Positions 6,097-15,105 of a DNA stretch of 32,557 nt are shown here, one piece after another; within the stretch, counting starts at the first letter, position 1; each line of letters opens with the position of its first letter. The position numbers and the translations under genes were made by a program. This DNA comes from an uncultured Clostridia bacterium (lineage in GTDB: Bacteria > Bacillota > Clostridia > RGIG6154). The DNA lies in assembly GCA_934446135.1 (NCBI GenBank), contig CAKSDT010000006.1, positions 1 through 32,557 of the forward strand, written 5' to 3'. The notes beneath the pieces are model-generated. The model saw only the letters and a program-made list of their open reading frames with translations, did not search any database and was not told the DNA's origin.

Positions 6097-7601
6097 TGGC
6101 TATAAATTATATATATCCCGAATATGAAGTTGTTCGTAATGAAAATAGATGTATAAAATGCCGTGTTTGTGAGAGACAGTGTTCAAACGAAGTCCATTTT
6201 TTTGATGAAAAAAGGGGTATTTTACTAAGCGATGAATCAAAATGTGTAAACTGTCAAAGGTGTGTAAGTCTTTGCCCTACCAGAGCGTTAAAAATCGTAA
6301 AAAGCGACTGTAGGCTAAAGGAAAATACAAACTGGTCTGACAGTACCGTTAAAGAAATATATAAACAGGCAGAAAGCGGAGGTGTACTTTTATCATCAAT
6401 GGGTAATCCAAATCCGCTTCCTGTTTATTGGGATAAAATACTTATTAATGCCTCGCAGGTAACAAATCCTTCAATCGACCCTCTTCGTGAACCTATGGAA
6501 ACAAAAGTGTTTCTGGGAAAGAAACCAGAAGATATAAAAAGGGATAAAGACGGAAAAATATTAACCGAAACAACACCTCAACTTGAACTTTCAATTCCGT
6601 TAATGTTTTCCGCAATGAGTTACGGCTCAATAAGTTACAATGCTCATGAATCACTTGCAAGAGCGGCAACTGAACTGGGAATTTTTTATAACACCGGCGA
6701 GGGCGGTCTGCATGAAGATTTTTATGTATATGGCAAAAATACGATCGTGCAGGTTGCATCAGGCAGATTCGGAGTTCACAAGGATTATCTTGAAGCCGGT
6801 GCTGCAGTAGAAATTAAAATGGGTCAGGGTGCTAAACCCGGTATTGGCGGACATCTTCCGGGTGCAAAAATTGTTGGAGATGTTTCAAAGACAAGAATGA
6901 TTCCGGAAGGTTCGGACGCCATTTCCCCTGCCCCACATCACGATATATACTCGATTGAGGATTTAAGACAGTTGTTTAACTCTGTAAAGGAAGCAACAGA
7001 ATATAAAAAACCTATTATTGTGAAAGTCGCAGCAGTACATAACATTGCAGCAATTGCAAGCGGTATTGCAAGATCAGGTGCAGATATAATTGCTATTGAC
7101 GGATTCAGAGGCGGAACAGGTGCAGCCCCTACGAGGATAAGAGATAATGTTGGTATTCCTATTGAGTTGGCTCTTGCAAGTGTTGATCAGAGGCTTAGAG
7201 ATGAAGGAATCAGAAATAATGTTTCATTGGTAGTCGGAGGAAGTATAAGAAGTGCCTCCGATGTTGTAAAGGCTATTGCGCTCGGGGCAGATGCCTGTTA
7301 TATCGCAACAAGTGCACTTTTGGCACTTGGCTGCCATCTTTGCAGAACTTGTCAGAGCGGCAAATGCAACTGGGGTATCGCAACGCAAAGACCTGAATTG
7401 GTAAAAAGACTTAATCCCGATATTGGCAGCAAACGTCTTGTAAATTTAATGACTGCATGGAAACACGAAATAAAGGAATTGATGGGCGGTATGGGCATTA
7501 ACTCAATTGAGGCCCTTAAGGGAAATAGGCTTATGCTTCGCGGAATCGGATTAAACGAAAAAGAACTTGAGATACTCGGTATCTCTCATGCGGGAGAATA
7601 A
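6096..7601 (+). CDS. gltB: Glutamate synthase FMN-binding catalytic subunit with N-terminal ferredoxin domain
   Basis: A 501-residue split-type glutamate synthase core, forming glutamate from 2-oxoglutarate and ammonia. Two [4Fe-4S] motifs lie at residues 19-29 (CIKCRVCERQC) and 50-60 (CVNCQRCVSLC). The FMN-binding barrel carries FSAMSYGSIS, KMGQGAKPGIGGHLPG, AIDGFRGGTGAAPTRI and VVGGSIRSASDV. A cysteine cluster around residues 413-424 (CHLCRTCQSGKC) matches the family's 3Fe-4S ligand region. It overlaps the upstream gene by one base and lies 2 nt from the downstream polyferredoxin. Electrons probably arrive through the next two gene products. The electron donor, ferredoxin or NAD(P)H, cannot be decided from sequence. 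Confidence 0.92.
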   Translation: MAINYIYPEYEVVRNENRCIKCRVCERQCSNEVHFFDEKRGILLSDESKCVNCQRCVSLCPTRALKIVKSDCRLKENTNWSDSTVKEIYKQAESGGVLLSSMGNPNPLPVYWDKILINASQVTNPSIDPLREPMETKVFLGKKPEDIKRDKDGKILTETTPQLELSIPLMFSAMSYGSISYNAHESLARAATELGIFYNTGEGGLHEDFYVYGKNTIVQVASGRFGVHKDYLEAGAAVEIKMGQGAKPGIGGHLPGAKIVGDVSKTRMIPEGSDAISPAPHHDIYSIEDLRQLFNSVKEATEYKKPIIVKVAAVHNIAAIASGIARSGADIIAIDGFRGGTGAAPTRIRDNVGIPIELALASVDQRLRDEGIRNNVSLVVGGSIRSASDVVKAIALGADACYIATSALLALGCHLCRTCQSGKCNWGIATQRPELVKRLNPDIGSKRLVNLMTAWKHEIKELMGGMGINSIEALKGNRLMLRGIGLNEKELEILGISHAGE

Positions 7602-7603
7602 AA

Positions 7604-8035
7604 ATGAAAAAAGTATATGTAAATGAAAAATGGTGCTTAGGTTGTCATCTTTGTGAGTACAACTGTGCCTTTGCAGCAACAAACGAAAAAAATATGTCAA
7701 TTGCGTTAAAAGATAAAAAAATATTTCCAAAAATAAGAGTCGAAGACAACGGCAGAATTATGTATGCTGTATCATGCAGACACTGTGATGATCCAATTTG
7801 CATTAAATCCTGTATTTCGGGAGCCTTGTCTAAAGAAAACGGTGTAGTAAAAATTGACAAAAATAAGTGTATAGGATGTCTTACATGCGTTTTGGTATGT
7901 CCATACGGTGCTTTAGTTCAAAACGAAAACAAAGCAGTAACAAAATGTGAATTATGCACAGACAATAACTCAGGAGAACCTGCCTGTGTTAAAGGTTGCC
8001 CGAACAACGCAATATGTTTTGAGGAGAGATTATAA
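7604..8035 (+). CDS. Polyferredoxin (four [4Fe-4S] motifs), glutamate synthase electron carrier
   Basis: A 143-residue HycB/DMSO-reductase B-type iron-sulfur protein. Four groups of four cysteines are visible: CLGCHLCEYNC, CRHCDDPICIKSC, CIGCLTCVLVC followed by PYG, and CELC with later AC and GC residues. It therefore has ligands for four [4Fe-4S] clusters. It sits between the synthase core and the FAD oxidoreductase and shares TAATG with the latter, so it most likely shuttles electrons between them. That role is inferred from operon position. Confidence 0.85.
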   Translation: MKKVYVNEKWCLGCHLCEYNCAFAATNEKNMSIALKDKKIFPKIRVEDNGRIMYAVSCRHCDDPICIKSCISGALSKENGVVKIDKNKCIGCLTCVLVCPYGALVQNENKAVTKCELCTDNNSGEPACVKGCPNNAICFEERL

Positions 8036-9261
8036 TGAACAAATATCTTATTATAGGAGGCGGTATCGCCGCACTCGGTGCTATAGAGGGAATTCGCTCA
8101 GTAGATAAAGAAGGTACAATCACAATTATTTGTAATGAATCTGTGCCGCCATATGCACGGCCTCTCATCTCCTATTATCTGGAAAACAAAACAGATTTTG
8201 AGAAAATGCAATATAGGACCGAAGATTATTACAGAAAATTAAGGGTTAACTTCCTTCTCGACACATCTGCAAAAAAAATCGAAGAAGGAGCAGTTGTGCT
8301 TCAAAACGGTGAAAAGATTCCTTTCGACAAATTGCTTGCAGCAACCGGTTCTTCACCATTCGTCCCAACGATTGAGGGTTACGAAACAGTAAGCAAAAAA
8401 TTTACCTTTATGACAGAAAATGATGCTAAAGCCTTAGAAGATTCAACGGACAAGGATTCTGATATATTGATTATCGGTGCAGGTCTTATCGGACTTAAAT
8501 GTGCCGAAGGGCTTAAGAATAGAGTAAAAAGTATAACTGTCTGTGATCTTGCGGACAGAGTATTGTCGAGCATATTAGATAATGAATCAGCATCAATAAT
8601 TGAAGAATCGCTTAAAAAGGAAAACATAAACCTTATGCTTTCTGACAGTGCAATAAAATTTGAAAATAACACTGCAGTTATGAAAAGCGGTAAGAAGGTA
8701 AATTTTGATGTTTTAGTAATGGCAGTTGGGGTCCGCCCCAATATATCAATTTTAAAAGATATTGATGTTAAAATTAACAGAGGAGTTATAGTTAATCCTA
8801 AAATGGAAACATCTGCTCCGAATATTTATGCGGCAGGTGACATTGCAGAATCGTATGATATAACCGCAAAAACTTCAAAGGTTATGGCAATTCTCCCCAA
8901 CGCATACATAGGAGGATTTACTGCAGGTACAAATATGGCCGGCGGAGATAAAAGGTTTGACAATCAGATTCCTATGAATTCAATCGGATTTTTCGGTTTG
9001 CATCTTATGAGTGCCGGAAGTTATGATGGTGATGTTTATGAAGAAAAAACTGAAAACGGACTTAAGAAACTGTTTATAAAGGATAATCGTCTTGTTGGAT
9101 TTATTATTATAGGTAATGTTGATAAAACAGGCATTTATACATATCTTGTAAGAAATAGTGTTCCGCTTGACTCAATCGATTTTGATTCAATTAAAAAAAA
9201 TCCTTCACTTTTGCCATTTTCTTACGAATACCGTAGAAAAAATTTAGGAGGTGTGTTATAA
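8035..9261 (+). CDS. FAD/NAD(P)-dependent oxidoreductase of the glutamate synthase complex
   Basis: A 408-residue pyridine nucleotide-disulfide oxidoreductase-fold protein resembling rubredoxin/nitrite reductase FAD subunits. The N-terminal FAD motif is IIGGGIAALGA (residues 6-16). The second Rossmann motif for NAD(P) is ILIIGAGLIGLKCAEGL (about 143-159). The FAD-pyrophosphate segment is PNIYAAGDIAES (about 262-273). No redox CxxC pair is evident, so it is not a thioredoxin reductase-type enzyme. Likely feeds electrons from NAD(P)H into the polyferredoxin. Overlaps both neighbours by one base. Confidence 0.85.
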   Translation: MNKYLIIGGGIAALGAIEGIRSVDKEGTITIICNESVPPYARPLISYYLENKTDFEKMQYRTEDYYRKLRVNFLLDTSAKKIEEGAVVLQNGEKIPFDKLLAATGSSPFVPTIEGYETVSKKFTFMTENDAKALEDSTDKDSDILIIGAGLIGLKCAEGLKNRVKSITVCDLADRVLSSILDNESASIIEESLKKENINLMLSDSAIKFENNTAVMKSGKKVNFDVLVMAVGVRPNISILKDIDVKINRGVIVNPKMETSAPNIYAAGDIAESYDITAKTSKVMAILPNAYIGGFTAGTNMAGGDKRFDNQIPMNSIGFFGLHLMSAGSYDGDVYEEKTENGLKKLFIKDNRLVGFIIIGNVDKTGIYTYLVRNSVPLDSIDFDSIKKNPSLLPFSYEYRRKNLGGVL

Positions 9262-9980
9262 TGTTAATAGATGCAACAAATCTTGAATTCAAAGAACTTA
9301 ACGAAAGGATTAGGCAGGCAGACAAAAATATTGAAATAACAGGTTGTATGGGACAGCGTTTTATTGCTTCAGGGCTTTCTGACAGAAAGATTGCAATTAA
9401 AGGTATTCCCGGTAATGCACTGGGTGCTTATTTAAACGGATGTTCTATAACGGTATCCGGAAATGCTCAGGATGCAGTCGGCGACACAATGAATGACGGA
9501 GAAATTATAATTTACGGAAACATTGGCGATGCGGCCGGCTATGCAATGAGAGGCGGAGAAATTTTTGTCAAAGGCAATTCCGGGTACAGAGCAGGTATTC
9601 ATATGAAAGCATACAAGGAAAAACACCCTACTCTAGTAATCGGCGGATGTGCCGGAAGTTTTTTGGGAGAATATCAGGCCGGCGGAACTATCATAGTTTT
9701 AGGGCTTAATGCCGGCAATAAAAATATTGTAGGAAATTTCCCATGCACAGGTATGCACGGCGGAAAAATGTTTTTGAGAGGAAAGTGTGAAAATATCAAA
9801 TTTCCGTCACAAGTTACGACCCACTTGGCAACTGCCCGGGAAAAAGAGGAAATTAAAGATATTATTAAAAAGTTTTGCGACCTGTTTTCATATGATTATC
9901 CTGAAATTTTTAATTCTGAGTTTACTATTGTAACTCCTGATACAAATAATCCTTTCAAGCAAATGTATGTTGCAAATTAA
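9261..9980 (+). CDS. Glutamate synthase GXGXG-domain subunit (GltB domain 3-like)
   Basis: A 239-residue right-handed beta-helix GXGXG protein corresponding to the C-terminal domain of GltB. Repeated glycine-rich turns are visible: GNALGAYLNG, GNAQDAVGDTMNDG, GNIGDAAGYAMRGG and GNSGYRAGIHMK, followed by GGCAGSFLGEYQAGG. In fused enzymes this domain is structural and helps connect the amidotransferase and synthase sites. It starts inside the stop of the FAD subunit and is followed 19 nt later by glutamine synthetase. Confidence 0.88.
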   Translation: MLIDATNLEFKELNERIRQADKNIEITGCMGQRFIASGLSDRKIAIKGIPGNALGAYLNGCSITVSGNAQDAVGDTMNDGEIIIYGNIGDAAGYAMRGGEIFVKGNSGYRAGIHMKAYKEKHPTLVIGGCAGSFLGEYQAGGTIIVLGLNAGNKNIVGNFPCTGMHGGKMFLRGKCENIKFPSQVTTHLATAREKEEIKDIIKKFCDLFSYDYPEIFNSEFTIVTPDTNNPFKQMYVAN

Positions 9981-9999
9981 GAAAGAGCAGGTGAAGTTT

Positions 10000-11205
10000 G
10001 TGATTTACACCAAAAAGGAAGTTATTCAATATGTTTCGGAAGAAGATGTAAAGTTTATAAGGCTTGCGTTTTGTGATACTTTCGGAAATCAGAAAAATAT
10101 TTCAATTATGCCGACGGAACTCGAAAGGGCATTTGAGTACGGAATTGGAATTGACGCTTCTGCAATTTCCGGATTTGGCGGAGATATATACTCAGATCTT
10201 CTGCTTTTCCCGGATCCTTCTACACTGTCTGTTCTACCATGGAGACCATCACACGGAAGAGTTGTAAGAATGTTTTGTTCTATTTTTTATCCTGACGGCA
10301 AACCTTTTGAACTTGATTCAAGACAAATTTTAAAAGATGCTGTTAAATCTGCCTTTAATAGTGGGTATTCTTTTTCATTCGGTTCAGAACTTGAATTTTA
10401 TTTATTCAAAACAGATGAAGACGGAAATCCAACTGATATTCCATACGATAATGCCTCATATATGGATATTGCACCGATGGACAAAGGTGAAAATGTACGC
10501 CGCGAAATATGTCTTAATCTTGAGCAAATGGGAATTTTACCTGAAAGTTCACATCACGAAGAAGGTCCGGGGCAAAATGAAATTGATTTCAGATTTTCCG
10601 ATCCATTAACGGCGGCAGATAATGCAATAACATTTTTATCGGTAGTGAAGACCATTGCGTCAAGAAATGGATTATATGCGGACTTTTCTCCGAAACCGTT
10701 AAAAGATTTCCCCGGAAATAGTTTTCATATCAATATATCGGCAAAGTGCCTTAAATCATCGGAAGATTTGACTACACATATCACAGAAGGAATTTTAAAT
10801 AGAATTAATGATATAACTTTATTTCTTAACCCTGAAGAAAATTCATATGAAAGACTCGGTAAATTCAAAGCACCAAAATATATTACATGGTCACCTGAAA
10901 ACCGTTCACAACTTATAAGAATACCGGCCGCAAAAGGAGAATACAAAAGACTTGAACTCCGTTCTCCCGATCCGGCCGCAAACCCTTATCTTGCCTTTGC
11001 ACTCTTGATATATGCCTCTTTGGAAGGAATACGAAACAAAGAGATTCCACCGCAGGCGGTTAATAAAAATTTGTATGATATCAAACTTAATTTAGATTGC
11101 AATAAACTTCCTGAAAACCTTTCAAAAGCAAAGAATTTTGCCGAAAAAAGTCAGTTTGTAAGAGAAGTGTTACCGGAAAATATGATAATTAACTATTGCA
11201 AATAA
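10000..11205 (+). CDS. glnA: Glutamine synthetase, type I family
   Basis: A 401-residue glutamine synthetase, somewhat short for type I (about 440). The N-terminal beta-grasp part includes EEDVKFIRLAFCDTFG. Catalytic blocks are FGSELEFYLFK, HEEGPGQNEIDF, GNSFHINIS, the ATP-loop region ENRSQLIRIPAAKGEYKRLE and RSPDPAANPYLAF. An upstream ATG at 9967 lies within the preceding gene. The GTG at 10000 is preferred because it gives the family-like start MIYTKKEVIQYV and has AGGTGA just upstream. Encoded with glutamate synthase, it completes a GS-GOGAT module in one transcript. It may also be regulatory, like other operon-linked GlnA paralogs. Confidence 0.9.
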   Translation: MIYTKKEVIQYVSEEDVKFIRLAFCDTFGNQKNISIMPTELERAFEYGIGIDASAISGFGGDIYSDLLLFPDPSTLSVLPWRPSHGRVVRMFCSIFYPDGKPFELDSRQILKDAVKSAFNSGYSFSFGSELEFYLFKTDEDGNPTDIPYDNASYMDIAPMDKGENVRREICLNLEQMGILPESSHHEEGPGQNEIDFRFSDPLTAADNAITFLSVVKTIASRNGLYADFSPKPLKDFPGNSFHINISAKCLKSSEDLTTHITEGILNRINDITLFLNPEENSYERLGKFKAPKYITWSPENRSQLIRIPAAKGEYKRLELRSPDPAANPYLAFALLIYASLEGIRNKEIPPQAVNKNLYDIKLNLDCNKLPENLSKAKNFAEKSQFVREVLPENMIINYCK

Positions 11206-11222
11206 TTGAGGAGGAAGCATTT

Positions 11223-11810
11223 ATGCTTTTTAAAGAATACACATACAGTGTTTTGATTGTGTCTTCTTCTCCAAAGTTTGCAACCAGCATTCTGCCATTA
11301 CTTTCCGAAAATGAGTTCGGACCCATTGAAACAGTTTCAAATTGCGGAGAGGCAAAACGAAGACTTATCAGTAAAGATTATGATATCATTCTTATAAATA
11401 CTCCCCTCACAGATGAATTCGGCACTAAGTTTGCACTTGATATTGTTGCCGATTCCAAGAGAGGAGTTTTGATGTTTATTAAAAATGACTTATATGATGA
11501 AGTAACAGACAGAGTTATCGATTACGGTATCTTTACACTTTCAAAACCAACATCACAACCCGTAGTACATCAAATTTTAAAAAATATGTATGCTATGCAG
11601 GAAAGATTCAGAAGTATGCAGAACAAGGTAGTTTCGCTGGAAGAGAAAATGACTGAAATCAGAACTGTTAACCATGCAAAGTGGATACTAATACAAAATA
11701 TGAAACTTACAGAGGGAGAAGCACACAGAATTATAGAAAAGCAAGCAATGGACACAAGAAGGTCGAAATACGAAATTGCTCAAGGTATTATCAAAACATA
11801 CGAAAATTAA
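11223..11810 (+). CDS. ANTAR-domain RNA-binding antiterminator with degenerate receiver
   Basis: A 195-residue protein with a receiver-like N-terminal domain (about residues 7-120), a short coiled-coil linker (about 125-145) and an ANTAR domain (about 145-190: NHAKWILIQNMKLTEGEAHR then an A-rich final helix). ANTAR proteins bind hexaloop hairpins in leaders and prevent termination. In the receiver, the usual acidic pair after strand 1 is SSS, and the phospho-acceptor position reads IILINTPL, with Asn where Asp is expected; the late Lys in LSKP remains. It is therefore probably not controlled by phosphorylation. GGAGG precedes the ATG at 11223. Probable targets are the leaders at 4924-4978 and 1744-1798. 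Confidence 0.87.
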   Translation: MLFKEYTYSVLIVSSSPKFATSILPLLSENEFGPIETVSNCGEAKRRLISKDYDIILINTPLTDEFGTKFALDIVADSKRGVLMFIKNDLYDEVTDRVIDYGIFTLSKPTSQPVVHQILKNMYAMQERFRSMQNKVVSLEEKMTEIRTVNHAKWILIQNMKLTEGEAHRIIEKQAMDTRRSKYEIAQGIIKTYEN

Positions 11811-11815
11811 AATAA

Positions 11816-11832
11816 CGGAGATTTATTCTCCG
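11816..11832 (+). promoter_or_regulatory. Small hairpin upstream of pyrG
   Basis: CGGAGA (11816-11821) and TCTCCG (11827-11832) form a six-pair stem with a 5-base loop, 18 nt before the pyrG ATG. There is no T-tract, so it is not a terminator. It may be an mRNA-stability or processing element. No clear promoter was seen in the 39-nt gap, so pyrG may be read from the nitrogen operon. Confidence 0.4.
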
Positions 11833-11849
11833 CAGAATGGAGATAAATT

Positions 11850-13445
11850 ATGACTAAAAAGTACATATTTGTAACAGGCGGTGTTGTTTCAGGTCTGGGT
11901 AAAGGAATAACAGCCGCATCTCTCGGCAGACTTTTAAAGTCAAGAGGTTTAAAAGTTGCTGCACAAAAATTAGACCCTTATATCAATGTTGACCCCGGAA
12001 CTATGAGTCCCTATCAACATGGCGAAGTTTATGTTACAGAAGACGGTGCAGAGACAGACTTAGACCTTGGACATTACGAAAGATTTATTGACGAAAATCT
12101 TAATAAATACTCCAATTTAACAACCGGTAAAGTGTACTGGAATGTTTTGAACAAAGAACGCCGGGGTGAATACCTGGGCTCAACTGTACAGGTTATTCCC
12201 CATATCACAAATGAAATTAAAGAATTTGTGTATAATGTGGGCAAAAAAACAGATGCAGATGTTGTTATTACGGAAATAGGCGGCACAATCGGTGATATTG
12301 AATCTCAGCCGTTTCTGGAGGCAGTCCGTCAGATTTCACTTGAAGTAGGAAAAGAAAACAGTTTGTTTATACATGTTACCCTTGTTCCGTTTTTGCGTGG
12401 TTCCGACGAACATAAATCAAAGCCCACTCAGCACTCTGTAAAAGAACTTCAGGGAATGGGCATATCCCCGGATATAATAGTTTTAAGATGTGATGAACCG
12501 CTCGAAAAGTCAATCTTTGAAAAGATTTCTCTCTTCTGTAATGTAAAGCCTGACTGTGTAATCGAAAACATCACTCTTCCCTGTCTTTATGAAGCACCGT
12601 TGATGCTTGAAAAATCGAACTTTTCCTCAATTGTATGCCGTGAGTTAGGAATTAAGGTTAAAGAAGCTGATTTGAAAGAATGGACAAAACTTGTAAATAA
12701 TATTAAATCGCCTATCAAAAAGGTAACAATCGGCTTAATCGGAAAATATGTTGCACTGCACGATGCTTATCTTTCTGTAGCAGAGGCCCTGAGGCATGCA
12801 GGATACTTACTAAACAGTGAAGTTGATATCGAATGGATTGATTCTGAGGCAATAACCGAGGAAAACTATAACGATAAACTAAAAGATCTTGACGGAATAA
12901 TAGTTCCCGGAGGATTTGGCAGCCGCGGAATTGAAGGTATGATTCTTTCGGCAAAATACGCAAGAGAAAATAATGTCCCTTATTTTGGAATATGTCTCGG
13001 TATGCAGATAGCAGTTATTGAATTTATGAGAAATGTCTGCAAAATTTCAGATGCTCATTCAGGCGAATTTTCTGACACCGCTCATAAAGTTATAGACTTT
13101 ATGCCGGGTCAGAATGATGAAATAAATAAAGGCGGAACTCTAAGACTTGGTGCATATCCTTGCAATATCAAAAAAAATACTGCTATGTATAGATGTTACA
13201 AACAGGAAACCATTAATGAGCGTCACCGTCACCGCTATGAATTTAACAATGACTACCGCAAAATTGCTGAAGAAAACGGTCTTACACTCTCGGGTCTGTC
13301 ACCTGATGAAAGACTTGTAGAAACTGTTGAATTGTCCGAAAGAGAATTCTATATCGGCGTTCAGTATCATCCCGAATTTAAAAGCCGTCCGAACAAGCCT
13401 CATCCGCTTTTTGTAGGATTTATTTCAGCAGCCTTAAAGGATTAA
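11850..13445 (+). CDS. pyrG: CTP synthase
   Basis: A 531-residue, full-length enzyme converting UTP to CTP with ATP and glutamine. The synthetase domain begins with KYIFVTGGVVSGLGKG and has KLDPYINVDPGTMSP and HGEVYVTEDGAETDLDLGHYERF. The C-terminal class I amidotransferase domain has the nucleophile in FGICLGMQ (about residue 380), with His and Glu in QYHPEFKSRP. SD GGAGA precedes the ATG by 7 nt. Placed directly after a GS-GOGAT operon, it is itself a major glutamine consumer. It ends at a stem-loop at 13460-13488. Confidence 0.97.
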   Translation: MTKKYIFVTGGVVSGLGKGITAASLGRLLKSRGLKVAAQKLDPYINVDPGTMSPYQHGEVYVTEDGAETDLDLGHYERFIDENLNKYSNLTTGKVYWNVLNKERRGEYLGSTVQVIPHITNEIKEFVYNVGKKTDADVVITEIGGTIGDIESQPFLEAVRQISLEVGKENSLFIHVTLVPFLRGSDEHKSKPTQHSVKELQGMGISPDIIVLRCDEPLEKSIFEKISLFCNVKPDCVIENITLPCLYEAPLMLEKSNFSSIVCRELGIKVKEADLKEWTKLVNNIKSPIKKVTIGLIGKYVALHDAYLSVAEALRHAGYLLNSEVDIEWIDSEAITEENYNDKLKDLDGIIVPGGFGSRGIEGMILSAKYARENNVPYFGICLGMQIAVIEFMRNVCKISDAHSGEFSDTAHKVIDFMPGQNDEINKGGTLRLGAYPCNIKKNTAMYRCYKQETINERHRHRYEFNNDYRKIAEENGLTLSGLSPDERLVETVELSEREFYIGVQYHPEFKSRPNKPHPLFVGFISAALKD

Positions 13446-13459
13446 CTTTTAAACCGCGA

Positions 13460-13488
13460 TTCCCCCTCAAATGAATTTTGAGGGGGAA
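13460..13488. terminator. Stem-loop terminator between convergent pyrG and spoIVA
   Basis: TTCCCCCTCAAA (13460-13471) pairs perfectly with TTTGAGGGGGAA (13477-13488), with a 5-base loop. The tail on the plus side is only moderately T-rich. Its position between two converging genes supports bidirectional use. Confidence 0.75.
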
Positions 13489-13531
13489 GTTATTTTGTAA
13501 AGAAAAAGAATAATTGTTATTTTTCCGCTGT

Positions 13532-15004
13532 TTAAAGTATTATACAAATAAGTCCGCCGCTTCCCTCGTTAATTATCTTCTGAAGGGTTTCCTGAAGTTT
13601 TATTTGTGCATCATCAGGCATATGAGACAGTTTATTGTGGAGTCCTTCGTTTACAAGTTCGTGAAGGGATTTGCCAAATATATTGCTATCCCAAATCTTT
13701 TTAGGATCTGTTTCAAACTCATTTAAAAGATAGTGAACAAGTTCTTCCGACTGTTTTTCTGTACCTACTATCGGACTGACTTCGGTTTCAATATCTGCTT
13801 TAATCAAATGAATAGAAGGTGCTGATGCTTTAAGTCTTACACCGAACTTTCCTCCCTGCTTTACAATTTCAGGCTCTTCGAGTTTTAATTCATCTATAGT
13901 AGGTGATACTATACCATAGCCCTTCCTATTAACTTCCTGCAGTGCGTAAGAAACCTTGTCATATTCTCTTTTGACATCGGAAAGTTCTTTTATGAGTTTA
14001 ATAAGGCTTTCCTGATTTTTAATTTCGAGTCCGGAAGTTTCTCCAAGAATTTTATAAAACAAACTTTCCAAGAGTGTAACATTAATTTTTATACTTCCCT
14101 TTCCCATATCAACTTCGCTTATGTAACAATTTTCCGTGTTTTCATCTTCGGAAAGTTTTGATATACATTCTTCTACATCTTTGATTTTTTCTGCATTGCT
14201 TATAGATTTTTTAACCAAATCACTTATATATCTGTAGAGCCAATGGTCCGGTTCGAGGTTGCTGAGCCATCTGTCAAAGATTATTTCAATTTCATCAATA
14301 GGAAATTCCTTTAAAATACTTTCCAGTATTTCATTTATATCCTCTTTTGAAAGTTTTTCACAGTTAATGCAGACAGTCGTTACATTATACTTGTTTTTTA
14401 GTTCCTCTTTCAAAAGTTGTGCCCTCTCGCCTTTTGGGTCGGCGGAATTAACGACTATAGCAAAAGGTTTGTTAATAAGTTTCAATTCATCAATAACTCT
14501 TTGTTCAGGAATTATGTAATCATCTCTTGAAATATCTGTAAAACTTCCATCTGTTGTTATTACAAGTCCAACTGTCGAATGATCCTTAATAACTTTCTCG
14601 GTTCCTATTTCCGCGGCCCTTACAAAAGATATGTCTTCATCGTTCCAAGGTGTCTTTACCATACGGTCTTTTCCGTCTTCGGCATATCCGTTTGCCCCCT
14701 GAACGACATAACCCACACAGTCAATTAGTCTTACATTAAAAGAAGCATTATCTCCAACTGATATGTTTACAGCCTCATCAGGAACAAATTTAGGTTCTGT
14801 TGTCATTATTGTTTTTCCGGTTCCGCTTACGGGAAGTTCATCGATTGCTCTTGTTTTTTTAAATTCATCATCAATATTCGGAATAACCAACTGTTCCATA
14901 AACTTTTTAATGAATGTTGATTTTCCTGTTCGTACAGGCCCTACAACACCGATATAGATGTTTCCCTGCGTTCTTTTGGATATATCCTGATAAATATTGT
15001 CCAT
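13532..15004 (-). CDS. spoIVA: Stage IV sporulation protein A (spore coat morphogenetic ATPase)
   Basis: A 490-residue coat-basement ATPase that assembles on the forespore surface in the mother cell. It begins DNIYQDISKRTQGNIYIGVV, has Walker A GPVRTGKS (about residues 21-28), ELPVSGTGKTIMTTEPKFVP, and a switch-like VRLIDCVGYVVQGA. The C-terminus is the conserved type that anchors to SpoVM-marked membrane. Full length. SD GGAGG precedes the ATG. It follows a terminator on the same strand, so it should have its own promoter. A mother-cell sigma-E promoter is expected from the family, but I could not place one convincingly. Confidence 0.96.
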   Translation of the reverse strand: MDNIYQDISKRTQGNIYIGVVGPVRTGKSTFIKKFMEQLVIPNIDDEFKKTRAIDELPVSGTGKTIMTTEPKFVPDEAVNISVGDNASFNVRLIDCVGYVVQGANGYAEDGKDRMVKTPWNDEDISFVRAAEIGTEKVIKDHSTVGLVITTDGSFTDISRDDYIIPEQRVIDELKLINKPFAIVVNSADPKGERAQLLKEELKNKYNVTTVCINCEKLSKEDINEILESILKEFPIDEIEIIFDRWLSNLEPDHWLYRYISDLVKKSISNAEKIKDVEECISKLSEDENTENCYISEVDMGKGSIKINVTLLESLFYKILGETSGLEIKNQESLIKLIKELSDVKREYDKVSYALQEVNRKGYGIVSPTIDELKLEEPEIVKQGGKFGVRLKASAPSIHLIKADIETEVSPIVGTEKQSEELVHYLLNEFETDPKKIWDSNIFGKSLHELVNEGLHNKLSHMPDDAQIKLQETLQKIINEGSGGLICIIL

Positions 15005-15078
15005 ATCATAACCTCCGTGTATAAATTCATTTATTGAATATATATTACGAAAAAGACAAAGTTATGATAAAAAACAAA

Positions 15079-15105
15079 AAGAATATGGCTTTTGACCATA
15101 TTCTT
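15079..15105 (-). terminator. Terminator after the purine nucleoside phosphorylase gene
   Basis: AAGAATATGG and CCATATTCTT form a perfect 10-bp stem with a 7-base loop. On the minus strand it is followed by a T-rich tail (TTTGTTTTTT). The stem overlaps the stop codon of the gene ending at 15104. Confidence 0.85.

Noticed and set aside
11816..11832. Hairpin before pyrG considered as an attenuator.
   Set aside because: No T-tract follows, and no G/C-run initiation signal as in Bacillus pyrG is visible.
15005..15075. Sigma-E promoter for spoIVA.
   Set aside because: Only partial matches (TCATAA-type -35, AT-rich -10) with doubtful spacing, so it is not listed.
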